A stretch of DNA of 64,000 nt from Sapria himalayana (lineage: Eukaryota; Streptophyta; Magnoliopsida; Malpighiales; Rafflesiaceae). A program made the translations under genes and the position numbers. The stretch covers positions 76,702-140,701 of the forward strand of contig JAREIK010002625.1 of the NCBI GenBank assembly GCA_029783825.1, in the 5' to 3' direction. How positions within the stretch are numbered: the stretch's first letter is position 1; each line of letters starts with the position of its first letter. The notes under the pieces were generated by a model that made no database searches, was not told the origin of the DNA, and saw only the letters and a list, made by a program, of their open reading frames with translations. Below, in pieces: positions 50,458-61,794 of the stretch.

Positions 50458-51012
50458 CTGAATATCTTTCTATATGTCTATCTATCTATCTATCTAACTA
50501 TGAATATGTCAATCAATCAATCTATCTATGTATCTGTGTATTTGTTTATCTATCTATCTATCTATATATCTATTTGTCTATCTTTATGTCTATTTTTCTA
50601 TCTATCAATTTATCAGTCTATATATTTGTCTATATATATGTCAATCAGTATATTTGTCTATATGTCAATCTAACTATATGTCTAACTATCTATATGTCAA
50701 TCAATCTATCTGTCTATCTGTTTATCAATATATTTGTCTATTTATCTATATATCTATATGTCTATCTATCTATATGTCTATTTATCTATCTATCTATCTA
50801 TCTAAATATCTATATGTTTATCTATCTATATCTCAATCAATCAATTAATCTATGTATCTATATATCTATCTGTATATCTCTATATCTATCTAACTATCTA
50901 TAAATCTATCTAATGTATATCTATCTATCTATATATATGTCAATATGTCTATATATCTATCTATATAACTAACTAACTAACTATCTATCTATCTATGTGT
51001 CTGTCTATCTAT

Positions 51013-51057
<45 letters not shown>

Positions 51058-52750
51058 TATCTTTCTATATATCTGTCTATATATTTATCTATCTATCTGT
51101 CTTTCTATCTATCAATCTATCTATTTGTCTATCTATCTATTTGTCTGTCTGTCTATTTATCTATCTATATAACTATCTATCAGTTTATCTATCTATCTTT
51201 CTCTCTATATGTCTCTCTGTATATCTATCAATCAGACAATCTGACAATCTATCTATATGGTCTATCTATATATTTGTCTATATATTTTTCTGTCTATCTA
51301 TCTATATGTCTATATATCTATATATCAATCTAACTATATATTTATCTACCTATCTGCCTATCAATATATGAGTCTGTATGTCTATCGATCTATTTGTGTA
51401 TATGTCCATATGGTTATCTGGCTATTTGGCTATCAGGCTATTTGTTTATTTGTCTATCTGCCTTTCTATCTATCTATTTGTCTATATTTCTATTATTCTA
51501 TCTATCTATCTATCTAACTTACTATCTATCTATCTTTTTATCTATTCGTCCATCTATCTATATGTCTTTTAGTCTATTTGTATAACTGTCTAACTATCTA
51601 TCTGTCTGTCTGTCTGCATATCTATCTATTTGTCAATCTATCTATCTTTTTATTTATTTATCTATCTATCTACCTATTTTCATATATGTCTTTAAGTCTA
51701 TATATCTATCTGTTAAAATGTCTAACTATAAATATGGATATCTGGCAATCTGGCTATCTATCTTTTATCTAACTATATATTTGTCAATATGTCTATCTAT
51801 CAATCCGTGTATCTCTTTTTTGTCTATTTGTATATCTATCTATCTATCTTTTGTCTATCTATTTATCTATCTGTCTACCTTTTAATCTATTTATCTATCT
51901 ATTTGAAAATCTGTCAATTTCACTATATGTTTATCTATCTATCTGTCTATTTTACTATTACCCTATCTGTTTATATGTATAAATGTCTATATTATTATCT
52001 GGATATTTGTCCATATGGCTTTTGGCTATCAGGCTATCTGACTATCTATCTTTTTATGTATCTATTTGTTTGTTTATCAGTCTATTATTCTATGTATATA
52101 TCTATATATATATATATATATGTCTATCTGTCTATCTATCAATCTATCTATCTACCTTTCTGACAATCTTCCTATCGACTTATCATCCTATCTACCCATC
52201 TATCTATTTGTCTATTTCTCAATTAATCCATTTATTAATCTATAATTCTATCTATATGTCTATATATCTATTTATGTATATGTCTATATGTATAATTCTC
52301 TACATATCTATCTAAATATCTAGATATCTAGTTATTTGGATATTTGTCTATATAACTAATTTTCTATTTATTAATCTTTCTATCTTTCTATGTGCCTATC
52401 TATATTTCTATCTATTTATCTACTTGTATATATGTCTATATATCAATCATTCGATCTATTTGTTAATATATTGTCTATATATCTATCTATCATTCTGTCT
52501 TTGTGTCTATATTCTAAATTGTCTGTCTGTATATCTATCTATCTGATTATTTGTTTATTTATCTGTATGTATATCTGTCTTCTGTCTATGTATCAATCAA
52601 TCTATCTATCTATCTATCTATCTGTTTATCTATCTATCTGTCCATCTGTCTATCTCTCTATATGTATATATATCCATCTGTCTATTTTTCTATATGTCTA
52701 TCTACCTATCAGTCTTTGTGTATATCTATATATTTTTATGTCTATGTATG

Positions 52751-52805
<55 letters not shown>

Positions 52806-53818
52806 ATATCTATATATCTATCGATCTATCTATATGTCTACCAGGCTATATGTCTATCTGTCTATAATCTATATTTCGATCTACATATCTGACAATATTC
52901 AATCTATGTATCTGTCTATATATTTATTTGTTTATATATATATATATATATATATATCTAAATATCTATCTATCTGTCTGTCTATCTATCTATATATCTA
53001 TCTATCTATATCTTTGTCTATTTGTTTACCTATCTATCTATCATTATGTCTATCATTCTATATGTGTATTTGTCTATCTCTCTATCCATCTATATATGTA
53101 TTTAATGATCTTACTATCTAGCTATCTATCTATATATTTGTCTATCTGTCTTTCTATCAACTTGTCAATCTATCTATCTGTTTAATTGTTTGTATATCTG
53201 TCTATCTGTATATCTTTATATTTAAAAATCTTTATATATGTTTTCTACCTATTTATCTTTGTATCGAACTATCTGTCTATCTGTCAATCTCCCTATCTAC
53301 CTATATACTAATCTGCATATCTACCTATCTACCTATCAATTTATATGTATATATGTCTATATATTAATATATCTCTCTATCTATATGTCTATCTATCTAT
53401 CTGTCTATAAATCTTTCAGTCTATATATCTGTCTATCAATCTATCACTCTATCTATCTAACTATCATTCTATGTATATGTCTAACTATCTATCTATCTAT
53501 CTCTCAGTCTATCTATCAATCTACCTATCTTTTTATATATATTTTTATCAGTCTATCTATATAATAATCAATATATATCTATATATATCAAACTATTTAT
53601 CTATCTATATTTCATTCTATTTATCTGTCTATCTGGCTTTTATCTATCTATTTTTCGTTCTTTCTTTATATAAATCTCTTTATCTATCAATTATATGTCT
53701 ATTTATCTATCTATCTTTCTTTCTTTCTTTCTATCAATCTATCTACCTATCTATCTTTCAAATTGTCTATCTGTTTATATATCTATGTATCAATTTGTCT
53801 ATCTTTCTATCTATATGT
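40546..53818 (+). repeat. TATC tetranucleotide array 4 (13.3 kb)
   Basis: This is the longest array. It consists of TATC units with TGTC, TTTC, TATT, CAAT and TAAC variants. Pure (TA)n runs are embedded at about 41725-41771, 45838-45866, 47891-47918, 50429-50458, 51018-51054, 52756-52802 and 52935-52957. Islands with TATATGGCTATCTGGCTATC-like sequence recur at about 46610, 49382, 49690, 51405, 51735 and 51995. The string CTATAAATCTATCTAATG occurs at 48598 and again at 50899, showing longer duplicated units. The left end abuts the right terminus of element C; the right end meets non-repeat DNA at about 53819 without a recognisable terminus. All long + frames are repeat artefacts. Confidence 0.95.
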
Positions 53819-54079
53819 GAATGATCGTGGCAATGTCTGAATGATCTTAATCAAAATTTTTTTGTCTCATATAATATGTCCTACAAAGATTCATAATTAA
53901 GTTAATTGGAAAAGCAAAGAACTAAACCAAAATAAAAAATTTGAATCCTTCAAAAAAATATCATAATTATTTGCTACAGATAGACAAAAATAAATAACAG
54001 TTCAGAAATAATTCTCATATGAAATCATCCTCATAATTTGTAGGGAATTCTAGCCTCTCCTGTGAGGTTTCACAGTTAA

Positions 54080-54385
54080 ATCTCGGAATGCTATCTGTTG
54101 CTTCATTGCCGCTAACTCTGACTCCATATAGGACATCTACTATTGCATTACATTCTTAATTTCTTTCATCTCATCATTAATTTCTTTAATTTCTTGTATT
54201 TCTTCAATCAAATTAGTATACTACTCATCCTTATATTCTTTAATTTCATATATGTCTTCCTTCAAATAAGATATCTGATCATTCTTCTATTCTTTAATTT
54301 CATATATTTATTCCTTCGAATGAGATATCTGCTCATCCTTCTTTTTCATTTCTGTCTCCATAACTACAATATGTTCATTTGTGTT
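54080..54385 (-). pseudogene. Decayed coiled-coil frame, possible CACTA TNP1-like tail
   Basis: A minus-strand frame reads MNTNEHIVVMETEMKKKDEQ, then repeats built on ISHSKEIYEIKE, KNDQISYLKEDIYEIKE and LIEEIQEIKEINDEMKEIK, and later ELAAMKQQIAF, with five or six in-frame stops. The E/K/I heptad-like pattern indicates a coiled coil. Coiled-coil tails of this kind are common in the TNP1/Ptta-type second protein of plant CACTA elements, and the strand agrees with element D. The internal period (about 54-60 bases) is also visible in the DNA. The assignment to TNP1 is inference; any coiled-coil protein could leave such a relic. Confidence 0.4.
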
Positions 54386-54623
54386 CATTGCATGTTGTTT
54401 CAATTTATATGGTGATATTTCTCATGAAATACTATGAAAAATTTATAAGATATCTGAAATGATTTCATCCAACACATGAATAATAAAAAAATAGTCATAT
54501 TTAAAGTTGAATCCACTTTTCCACACAAGTCAAGTAATGAGAAAATAATGTAAACCTACAATATGATCAAAATAAATAATGATATAATGTAAAGAAGACA
54601 TCTCATTATTGTGGCATAGGAAA
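54386..54623. other. Short AT-rich stretch between coiled-coil relic and GA tract
   Basis: No recognised feature. Minus-strand frames here join onto the serine/leucine string encoded by the GA tract and are not supported as protein. Confidence 0.4.
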
Positions 54624-54851
54624 AGTTGAGAGAGAGAGTGTGAGGGAGAGAGAGGGAGGGAGGGAGAGGGAGAAAGAGAGGAGAGAGAGTTAGGGAGAGA
54701 GAGAGGAGAGAGAGTTAAGGAGAGAGAGAGGGGGGGAGAGGGGGAGAGGGAGAGGGAGAGAGATGGAGAGAGACAGAGAGATGGAGAGAGAGAGACAATT
54801 GGAGATAGTGAGAGAGAGAGAGACACAATTGGAGATAGTGAGAGAGAGAGA

Positions 54852-54883
<32 letters not shown>

Positions 54884-55305
54884 ATCAGAGAGAGTGAGAG
54901 AGAGAGAGAGAGGGAGAGAGAGAATTAGAGAGAGAATTAGAGAGAGAGAGATAGATAGATGGAGAGTGAGAGAGAGGGATGGAGAGAGAGAGATGGAGAG
55001 AGAGTGAGAGGGATGGAGAGAGATGGAGAGAAAAAGATGGAGAGAGAGAGAAAGAGATGGAGAGAAAGATGGAGAGAGAGAGAGAGAGAGAGCTGGAGAG
55101 GGATAGAGAGATGGAGAGGGATAGAAAGATGGAGAGGGATAGAGAAATGGATAAAGAGATATAGAGAGAGAGATTGAGAGGGATAGAAAGGTGGAGAGGG
55201 ATAGATAGATATAGAGAGAGAGATGGAGAGATAGAGAGAACGATATAGAGAGAGAGATAGAGAGAGATGGAGAGAGAGATATATTGAGAGATTGTGAGAG
55301 GGTAA
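54624..55305. repeat. GA-rich microsatellite (about 680 bp)
   Basis: Degenerate GAGAGA array, in places with a larger unit such as GAGAGAGATGGAGAGA or GGGATAGAGAGATGGA. One strand is almost pure purine throughout. The 284-codon minus-strand frame of Ser/Leu/Pro repeats is a composition effect. GA tracts of this kind can adopt triplex structure and, in plants, bind BBR/BPC factors; neither is shown here. Confidence 0.95.
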
Positions 55306-56886
55306 TAGAGTAATGCCTATTTATGAAAGAAATGATGCAACAAACTAATGAGTATTTTGTGAAAATTAGTAAGAGATCAAGCAAAACATTTCCTAGTAAT
55401 GGTTGAACAGCAAAGGACTAAAGAATTTATATAAGAAATTATGATAATGGATGAACTAAATCTTGAGGGAAAAAAATTAACTGATGCTTAGAAAAATAGT
55501 TGCATAATTTATAAGCTATATAGTAATGTTTTAATAATTTCAAGCATCCCATTGAAGAAAAATAACATGAAAAGTTTTTTTAGATTAACTCAAGCTAGTG
55601 TGATTTTTGCTTAATATACTACTAATATTGAGAACTTAGTAAAATTTATTTTCTAAATTATGAATAACAATGAAAAAAATTGACCTTTTTGGAAAATGGC
55701 TAAGAATTAAATTCAGATGTTGATATTTATGAAATAATCATATATGAGAAAATTATTGATATAGCTTTAGAACTAGAGAAAGATAAAGTTTTGTAACTAT
55801 TTAAGAACAAGGGCTGAGACAATCCAAGAAAGTGAAATATGTGAAGATCATGTTAGTGAACTAAAGTGGTTTAGCACCTTGGACTCTAAGGATAGCTTGC
55901 AAGGTATGTGAAGGAATGTAATTGTGTGCCAAATTGAATGATTTCTTAAACACCCATAATTTTATAGTTGTGATGCAAGAATTTATATATATTCTAGATT
56001 ATCATTTTATAGATATTGATTATTTGGATTAATTATCAAAGTTTCTTCATTATCTAAGCTTACAATAAGTAAATAGTTTCTAGTGTTTACTCAAGTAAAC
56101 AATTTAGTGGTTAGCTTACAATAAGTAAACAGTATCAAGTCCATGGGTATACAATTTATGAGTTAATGGCCATAGAAGTAATAAAATATGTTAGATCTAT
56201 TCATCCATTTAGGTGGAACATCTCAAACCCATCAAAAAATCATCAACATCAATTCATGTCGGAAATAATGTATGTCAGATGAGCTGGATATCTTATAAAT
56301 TTTAATCCAGTATGAATCATATTGATAGTCACTGCTAGGGAATTTATAAGAGAGCCTATGCGGCATTTAATTAAACAAAGTAATTAAAATATAGTCAAAT
56401 ATATACATGTATTTAAATGTATTGTAAATTAGTATCTGCATACATAAAGCCCATTTTAATTTGAACTAATTGAAAAATGGTCAATAAATGTTTACAGATA
56501 TTAATTTGACATTAACAGATATTAATGTGGCTATACTTTAAATTTATAGATATTAAATACACTCTTACATTTTTATAAGAGTGTGTGTTTTTCCCTATAC
56601 ATCAAGCCATGTATAAAATATAGTTTAAAGATATTAATTTAATTATACTTATTGGGTATGCACGACATTATGGAATAATAGATATTTTCATAATGCAAAT
56701 TTATTAGATGTGTATTTCATAATGATGACTTACAAATTTCAAATATACATTATTAAAATCATATCATAAAGTCAATATATCTTTATTTGTATAAAATATG
56801 TATATAATATTATATGTATAATACTAATTATATCTGAAATATACGACATGTAAATTGAATGTATCATATATAAAATTATGATAGAT

Positions 56887-56926
<40 letters not shown>

Positions 56927-57239
56927 TATATGTTGTTATATTTATATATAGTTATGTTTATGTAAACTATTTTTAGAGTTATAGATATAATAAAATATAC
57001 TTATATATTTATGTGTTATGTACACACTACCCAACACAAAACACCCATTTTGTGTTATATACGATTAAGTTTATATAGGCAATCCAAGTATAATTAAATT
57101 AACAGAAAATGTATTTAAAGAAAGTATACTTAAATTAAGTTTATATAAGCATGCCTACTGCCCAACCCAACACAAATGCATTAGGTATGTATTACAATAA
57201 GTATAATTAAATTAATGTATACGATTAAAGAAGAAGAAT
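55306..57239. other. Interior of element D, no gene recognised
   Basis: AT-rich. The stretch at 55370-55620 has a + frame with few stops (EQQRTKEFI, DELNLEGKKLTDA) and 55800-55950 is also less AT-rich, so both may be decayed exons of unknown genes. Around 57020-57200 a short unit with CCCAACACAAA and AAGTTTATATA(G/A)GC occurs twice. A (TA)n run lies at about 56891-56921. Confidence 0.35.
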
Positions 57240-58700
57240 TTTGAAAAAAAAATTAAGAGAATCAATACACATTAAGATAATTGACGAAGAATTAGGATAG
57301 AAAATATACCTCAAATTAATAACAAATTATCACTTAATTCGTAAATGTTTATGTTGTATAGGTGTCGAGAGAAGGATGAAGGACTGTGGAGGAGTTGCGT
57401 CGCTTATTCTTCGAAAATATCGAGAAAAAGATGGAGGTCTTAATCTCGACAAAATAAACATTAAATAACAAATTATATATATTTCCAAAATATTTATATT
57501 TTTAATTATAAAAACATTAAATAAATAATATTATATATATATATATATATAATACAAAAAAACATATTTATTTTATTTACTAATAAATTTTTTCAATTAA
57601 ATTAATGTGCGTGTAGCAAGGTACAAATTAAAAATAAATACCTTACAATTTTTTATTATAATATTAATTAAACAATCAATATATAAACAATTTTAAAAAA
57701 TATTTGTTTAGCCTTATAAAAAAAATATCAAATAGCTACAAAATTAACAAACTTCATATAATAAGACATACATGAAAAGATGATTTGTCTTCTAGCCACT
57801 CTCCTAAAAGTTATAAAATATGCTTAATGTTAAAATATTTATAAAAATTTATATTTTATGGTTATAAATTTTTAAGAATTCATCATATTAATTTTTATGA
57901 AGATTTTATGTAATAATTTTAAAGGCATAAAATTTCACATTATTTGATATCATTTATAATTTTCAAAAATCAAAAAATTTCTGAAAGTGATAAGATAATT
58001 TAAAAAAAAAGTTATTGTAATTATTTTAATAAAGACTAGATGTTAAAAGCTAATAGAAAAAATATTACTCAATTAGTTAATTCTTATAAATTTTAGTAGG
58101 GGCAAATATCTATGTATTAATTTTTAAATATTAATTTATTTTCTTTTAACTTTAATGAAAAAATTTATATTTTTATTATATTTCAAAATTATTAAATATT
58201 TTATTAATTATTTTTTTTAAAAGTTTCCTATTATCATTAAATTTTTTTATACTAATAATCATATTAATATTTACTAGTTTATTCATCAATTCAAATATTG
58301 TATCATAAAATGAATTAATTTACATTTATATTAGTAGAATTTTTAATGTCGGTTAATTTAATTTTTAAAATATTGAAATAAATTAGTATACTTATAGAAT
58401 TAATTTTTTAATGTTACTTTAATACGAATTTTTAAGTTTCTTAATTATGAATTTTACAAAAATTTTTTGTATAATTTTTTTAAAAATTTATACATCATAA
58501 AAATCGATATTTTAGCCCTTATTAATATACTTTTTTTTTGTATTTTTATATTTTTTAAATTATTTATTTATAATATTAAATTTTTATGATTTTACGATGA
58601 GAATGTAACTCTCAAGGATCGCTCATCTATAGACCATTAACATACATTTAATAAACAAAATTAAATAAAATATTAAAACTAATAATAAATTAAAAAAAAT
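57240..58700 (-). repeat. CACTA left-side internal module, copy in element D (inverted)
   Basis: Reverse complement of the modules at 26691-28015 and 33191-34620. Landmarks on the + strand include GGATCGCTCATCTATAGACC, AATATTAATATTTACTAG-like sequence, TAGCCACTCTCCTAAAAG and, at the inner end, TGTATAGGTGTCGAGAGA followed by AAGATAATTGACGAAGAATT. Confidence 0.8.
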
Positions 58701-59737
58701 TAATAATTAAATATTGGCAAGGAAAATTCCGTCACTATGTTCGAGATTTAATTAGCTATGGAAGTTCAGTCACTAAATCCATCGATATATTCCAGATTTA
58801 ATTAGCTAGAGAAGTTTCCTCGTTAAATCTATTGATATATTCCGGATTTTATTAGTTAGAAAAGTTACGTTACTAAAATCCTTCACTATATTCAGGAAGT
58901 AATTGGCTAGGGAGGTTCCGTCGCTAAAATCCATCACTTATTAAGTATGTAATTAGCAATGGAAATTCTGTCACTAAATGCATCGCTATATTTCAGGATG
59001 TAATTAGCGAGAGAAATTACGTCGCTAAAATCCATCGCTATGTTCAGAACGAAATTAACTAATGAATTTCGTTGCTAAAATATGTCGCTATGTTGCAGAT
59101 GTAATTAGCTAGGAAAATTCTGTCACTAAAACCGTTGCGAATTTCAATATTTTATTAGCTAGAGAAATTCCGTTGTTAATTCTTCGCTAATTTCTGGATT
59201 TTATTAGCTATGAAAATTCAGTCACTAAATGCGTTGCTAATTTTTGGATTTAATTAGCTAGAAAAATTGTGTCGCTAAATCCATTGCTAATTACTGGATT
59301 TTATTAGCTAGTGAACTTCCATCACTAAATCCGTGCTAATTTCTAGTTTTTATTAGCTAGAAAAATTATGTCGCTAAATTCTACATTTTATTAGCTAGAG
59401 AAATTTCGTCACTAAATTTATTGTTAAATTCCTGGCTTTTCTTGAGCAGAATTTATGAAAATTTTCCGGCACTAAATCCCTCGCTAATTTCCCCACTTTT
59501 CTTGAATGGAATTTACGAAAATTTTTCGTCGCTAATCCGTTGCTAAATTCTCTATTTTTTTCTGATGTGGAATTTACGAAATTATTCTGTTAATAATCCA
59601 TCACTTATCCATTGCAAATTTTTATTTTAATGAAAAAACATAAATCCCTTGTTATTCCCTAACTAATCCCTCATAATTTAGCTAGGGATTGATCCCTAGC
59701 TAAAATTCCCAAGCTAAATCAATATTTTCTTGTTGTG
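58701..59737 (-). repeat. CACTA left subterminal repeats and terminus (element D)
   Basis: About 1 kb of alternating motifs in + strand form TTTATTAGCTAGAGAAATT, CCGTCGCTAAATCC and TTCCGTCACTAAATCC, with a unit of roughly 60 bases repeated more than a dozen times. It is longer than the other left ends. The end reads AGGGATTGATCCCTAGCTAA and AATATTTTCTTGTTGTG at 59737, and the GATA array begins directly after it. Confidence 0.8.
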
Positions 59738-60058
59738 GATAGTCAAATAGTTAGACAGATAGACAGATATAAAGATATACAAATAGAAAGTCATACAGAT
59801 AGATAGAAAGAAACATATACAAACATATAGATAGATAGATAGACTGATTGATTGATAGTTAGATAGATAGATAGATTGATAGTTAGATAGATTGATTAAT
59901 AGATAGATAGATTAAGAGAGATAGATATATAGATATATAGACAAATAGATAGCTAGATAATTAGATATATAGAAAGATAGATAGATGGATTGGTAGATAG
60001 AGACACAAATAATATAAAAAATAGATAGACAGACAGATAAATATATAGATAAATATAT

Positions 60059-60111
<53 letters not shown>

Positions 60112-60297
60112 GATTGATAGAAATATTGATAGATAGATTTATAGACAATTTGATAGATATATTGATAGATATATTGTTATATATATATATATATATATAT
60201 ATATTGATATATAGATAGATAGAAAGATAGATATATAGATGAATAGACAAATAGATAGTCAAATAGATAGATAGATAGATAGATAAATAGATATATA
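59738..60297 (-). repeat. GATA (TATC on minus strand) array 5, left block
   Basis: Degenerate GATA/GACA array with (TA)n runs at about 60060-60105 and 60179-60205. It begins at the left terminus of element D and ends abruptly inside hAT coding sequence at about 60298. On the strand of element D it reads TATC immediately before the terminus, as arrays 1, 2 and 3 do for elements A, B and C. Confidence 0.95.
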
Positions 60298-60462
60298 GCG
60301 GAGGAGTTGATTGCAGCCGCATCCACTGCGATAGCGGAGGAGTTGATTGCAGCCGCATCCACTGCGATAGCGGAGGAGTTGATTGCTGATAATGATGATC
60401 CATATGATACTGATCTTGATGTTGCGGCTGATGATGCTCATGATATGCCAATTGATGATTAA
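60295..60462 (+). pseudogene. hAT transposase C-terminal end with 36-bp duplication
   Basis: The frame reads IAEELIAAASTA twice, then IAEELIADNDDPYDTDLD and VAADDAHDMPIDD before TAA. The acidic tail is the same as that of the hAT copy on the minus strand at 63393 (NDDPYDSDFDVEVEDD, then DTLMDD), so it is the transposase C-terminus of this family. The 36-base unit GGAGGAGTTGATTGCAGCCG... at 60300-60335 is repeated exactly at 60336-60371 and begins again at 60372, in frame, adding 12 residues per copy. Everything upstream in the transposase is replaced by the GATA array, so it is non-functional. Confidence 0.75.
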
Positions 60463-61129
60463 TGATGATCTATTGTATTTTGATTTCGATGTTTTGTTTT
60501 TTATTGATTGTACGCTTTATCTATTCGTTATGTTTAAATTGTAATTTGTTTGGTTCGAACCTTCGGTATCTAATGGCTGATTGGTCATTTTTCATTTGGT
60601 TTGCTTATGTTTTTTTAAATTTTTAATTTTTTTAACATTATTTATTGATTTATTTATTTTTTTGTCTTAATTTTTTATTTAAAAATTTATAACTATATTA
60701 TATAATTCTAATAAATTTTAAACTAATTTTATATTACATTATAAAAAAATTTTAACTTTGTATTTTTAATAAATTTTATCATTTTTCATATTATAAATAC
60801 ATAATATTATATATTATCTATAATTTTATATATAATTTAATAATTTATATAAATAAAATAAAAATTAAAACAAAATAATTTAAAAATTTTTTTTTTGGCC
60901 CGTACGGCCTGGTATGGCCTGTACGGCCAAGCCAGGCTTGAGCGGGCCCGACACTGCATGGCACGACCCTCCGTGCCTACGGGTCGTGCCAGGCCCAGCT
61001 TTTTTAAACCATGCCAGGCCAAGCACGTCACGGTACAGTAACATAGCGTTCCTGGTCCGACATGAAAGCAAGCCCGTGCTCAAAAAAAATGGGCAGGGCC
61101 GGCTCGGCCCGGCCCTTTTGACACCTCTA
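60463..61129 (+). mobile_element. hAT element 3' end and terminus
   Basis: After the transposase stop come about 430 bases of AT-rich 3' sequence. A GC-rich subterminal region follows at about 60895-61115, with repeated GGCC, GGGCCGG and CGGCCCGG motifs and paired GGCACGACC/GGTCGTGCC palindromes. The element ends CTTTTGACACCTCTA at 61129, the inverted form of the TAGAGGTG hAT terminus. The GATA array resumes immediately. Short minus-strand frames here (60837-61230) cross the terminus and are not genes. Confidence 0.8.
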
Positions 61130-61418
61130 GATAGATAGATAGATGAATGGATTAATAGATAGATATATAAATATATAAATATATAAATAGATTTATAGAT
61201 AACAAGATAAATAGATAGATAGATAGTCATCAGATATAGATATAAATAGATATATAGATAGATAGACAGATTATAGAGAGACAGACATATTGATTGATTG
61301 ATTGATTGATAGACAAATAAAAAGGCAAATAGATAAATATAGAGATAGGCAAATTAATAGACAATTAGATAGATATATAGATAGGTAAATAGATAGACAA
61401 ATAAAAATATAGATAGAT

Positions 61419-61469
<51 letters not shown>

Positions 61470-61723
61470 TATTTAAATAAATAGATAGATAGAAAGAAAA
61501 ATAGATAGATAGATATATATATATATATATAGACAGATAAACAGATAGATATATAGATTGACACATAGATAGATAAATTGACAAATAGATGGATAAATAG
61601 ATATATATATATATATACTGCTAAACTAATTGATAGATAGATAGATGCGCAGATAGATTGAAGATAGATTGACATATAGATTGACAGATAGATAGAAAGT
61701 TAGTAAGACAGGTTGAAAGATAG

Positions 61724-61756
<33 letters not shown>

Positions 61757-61757
61757 C

Positions 61758-61794
<37 letters not shown>

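Larger units (their letters stand above)
53819..59737 (-). mobile_element. CACTA-like element D (reverse), left end intact
   Basis: Read on the minus strand from 59737: CACAACAAGAAAATATTGAT, then subterminal repeats (59737 to about 58700), then the family's left module (58700-57366), then the extension shared with element C (to about 57240). Beyond that are unassigned AT-rich DNA, a (GA)n tract and a coiled-coil remnant. No right terminus is visible where array 4 ends at 53818, so the right end is lost or undefined. D and C are the closest pair in the window, and D is inverted relative to C together with its adjoining array. Confidence 0.6.

Noticed and set aside
2463..53824. Dozens of + strand open frames of up to 540 codons, rich in Ser-Ile-Tyr-Leu
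   Set aside because: A TATC repeat has no stop codon in any + frame and gives SIYL in all three, so long open frames are expected by composition. They overlap each other in several frames and have no start context or domain.
54530..55384. 284-codon minus-strand Ser/Leu/Pro-rich frame and two + strand Glu/Arg-rich frames
   Set aside because: They are translations of the GA microsatellite. The periodic SLSLSP/ERERE pattern follows the repeat.
60837..61230. Short open frames in the GC-rich hAT end (for example a 116-codon minus frame)
   Set aside because: They run across the hAT terminus into the GATA array and consist of subterminal palindromic motifs, so they are not real coding sequence.
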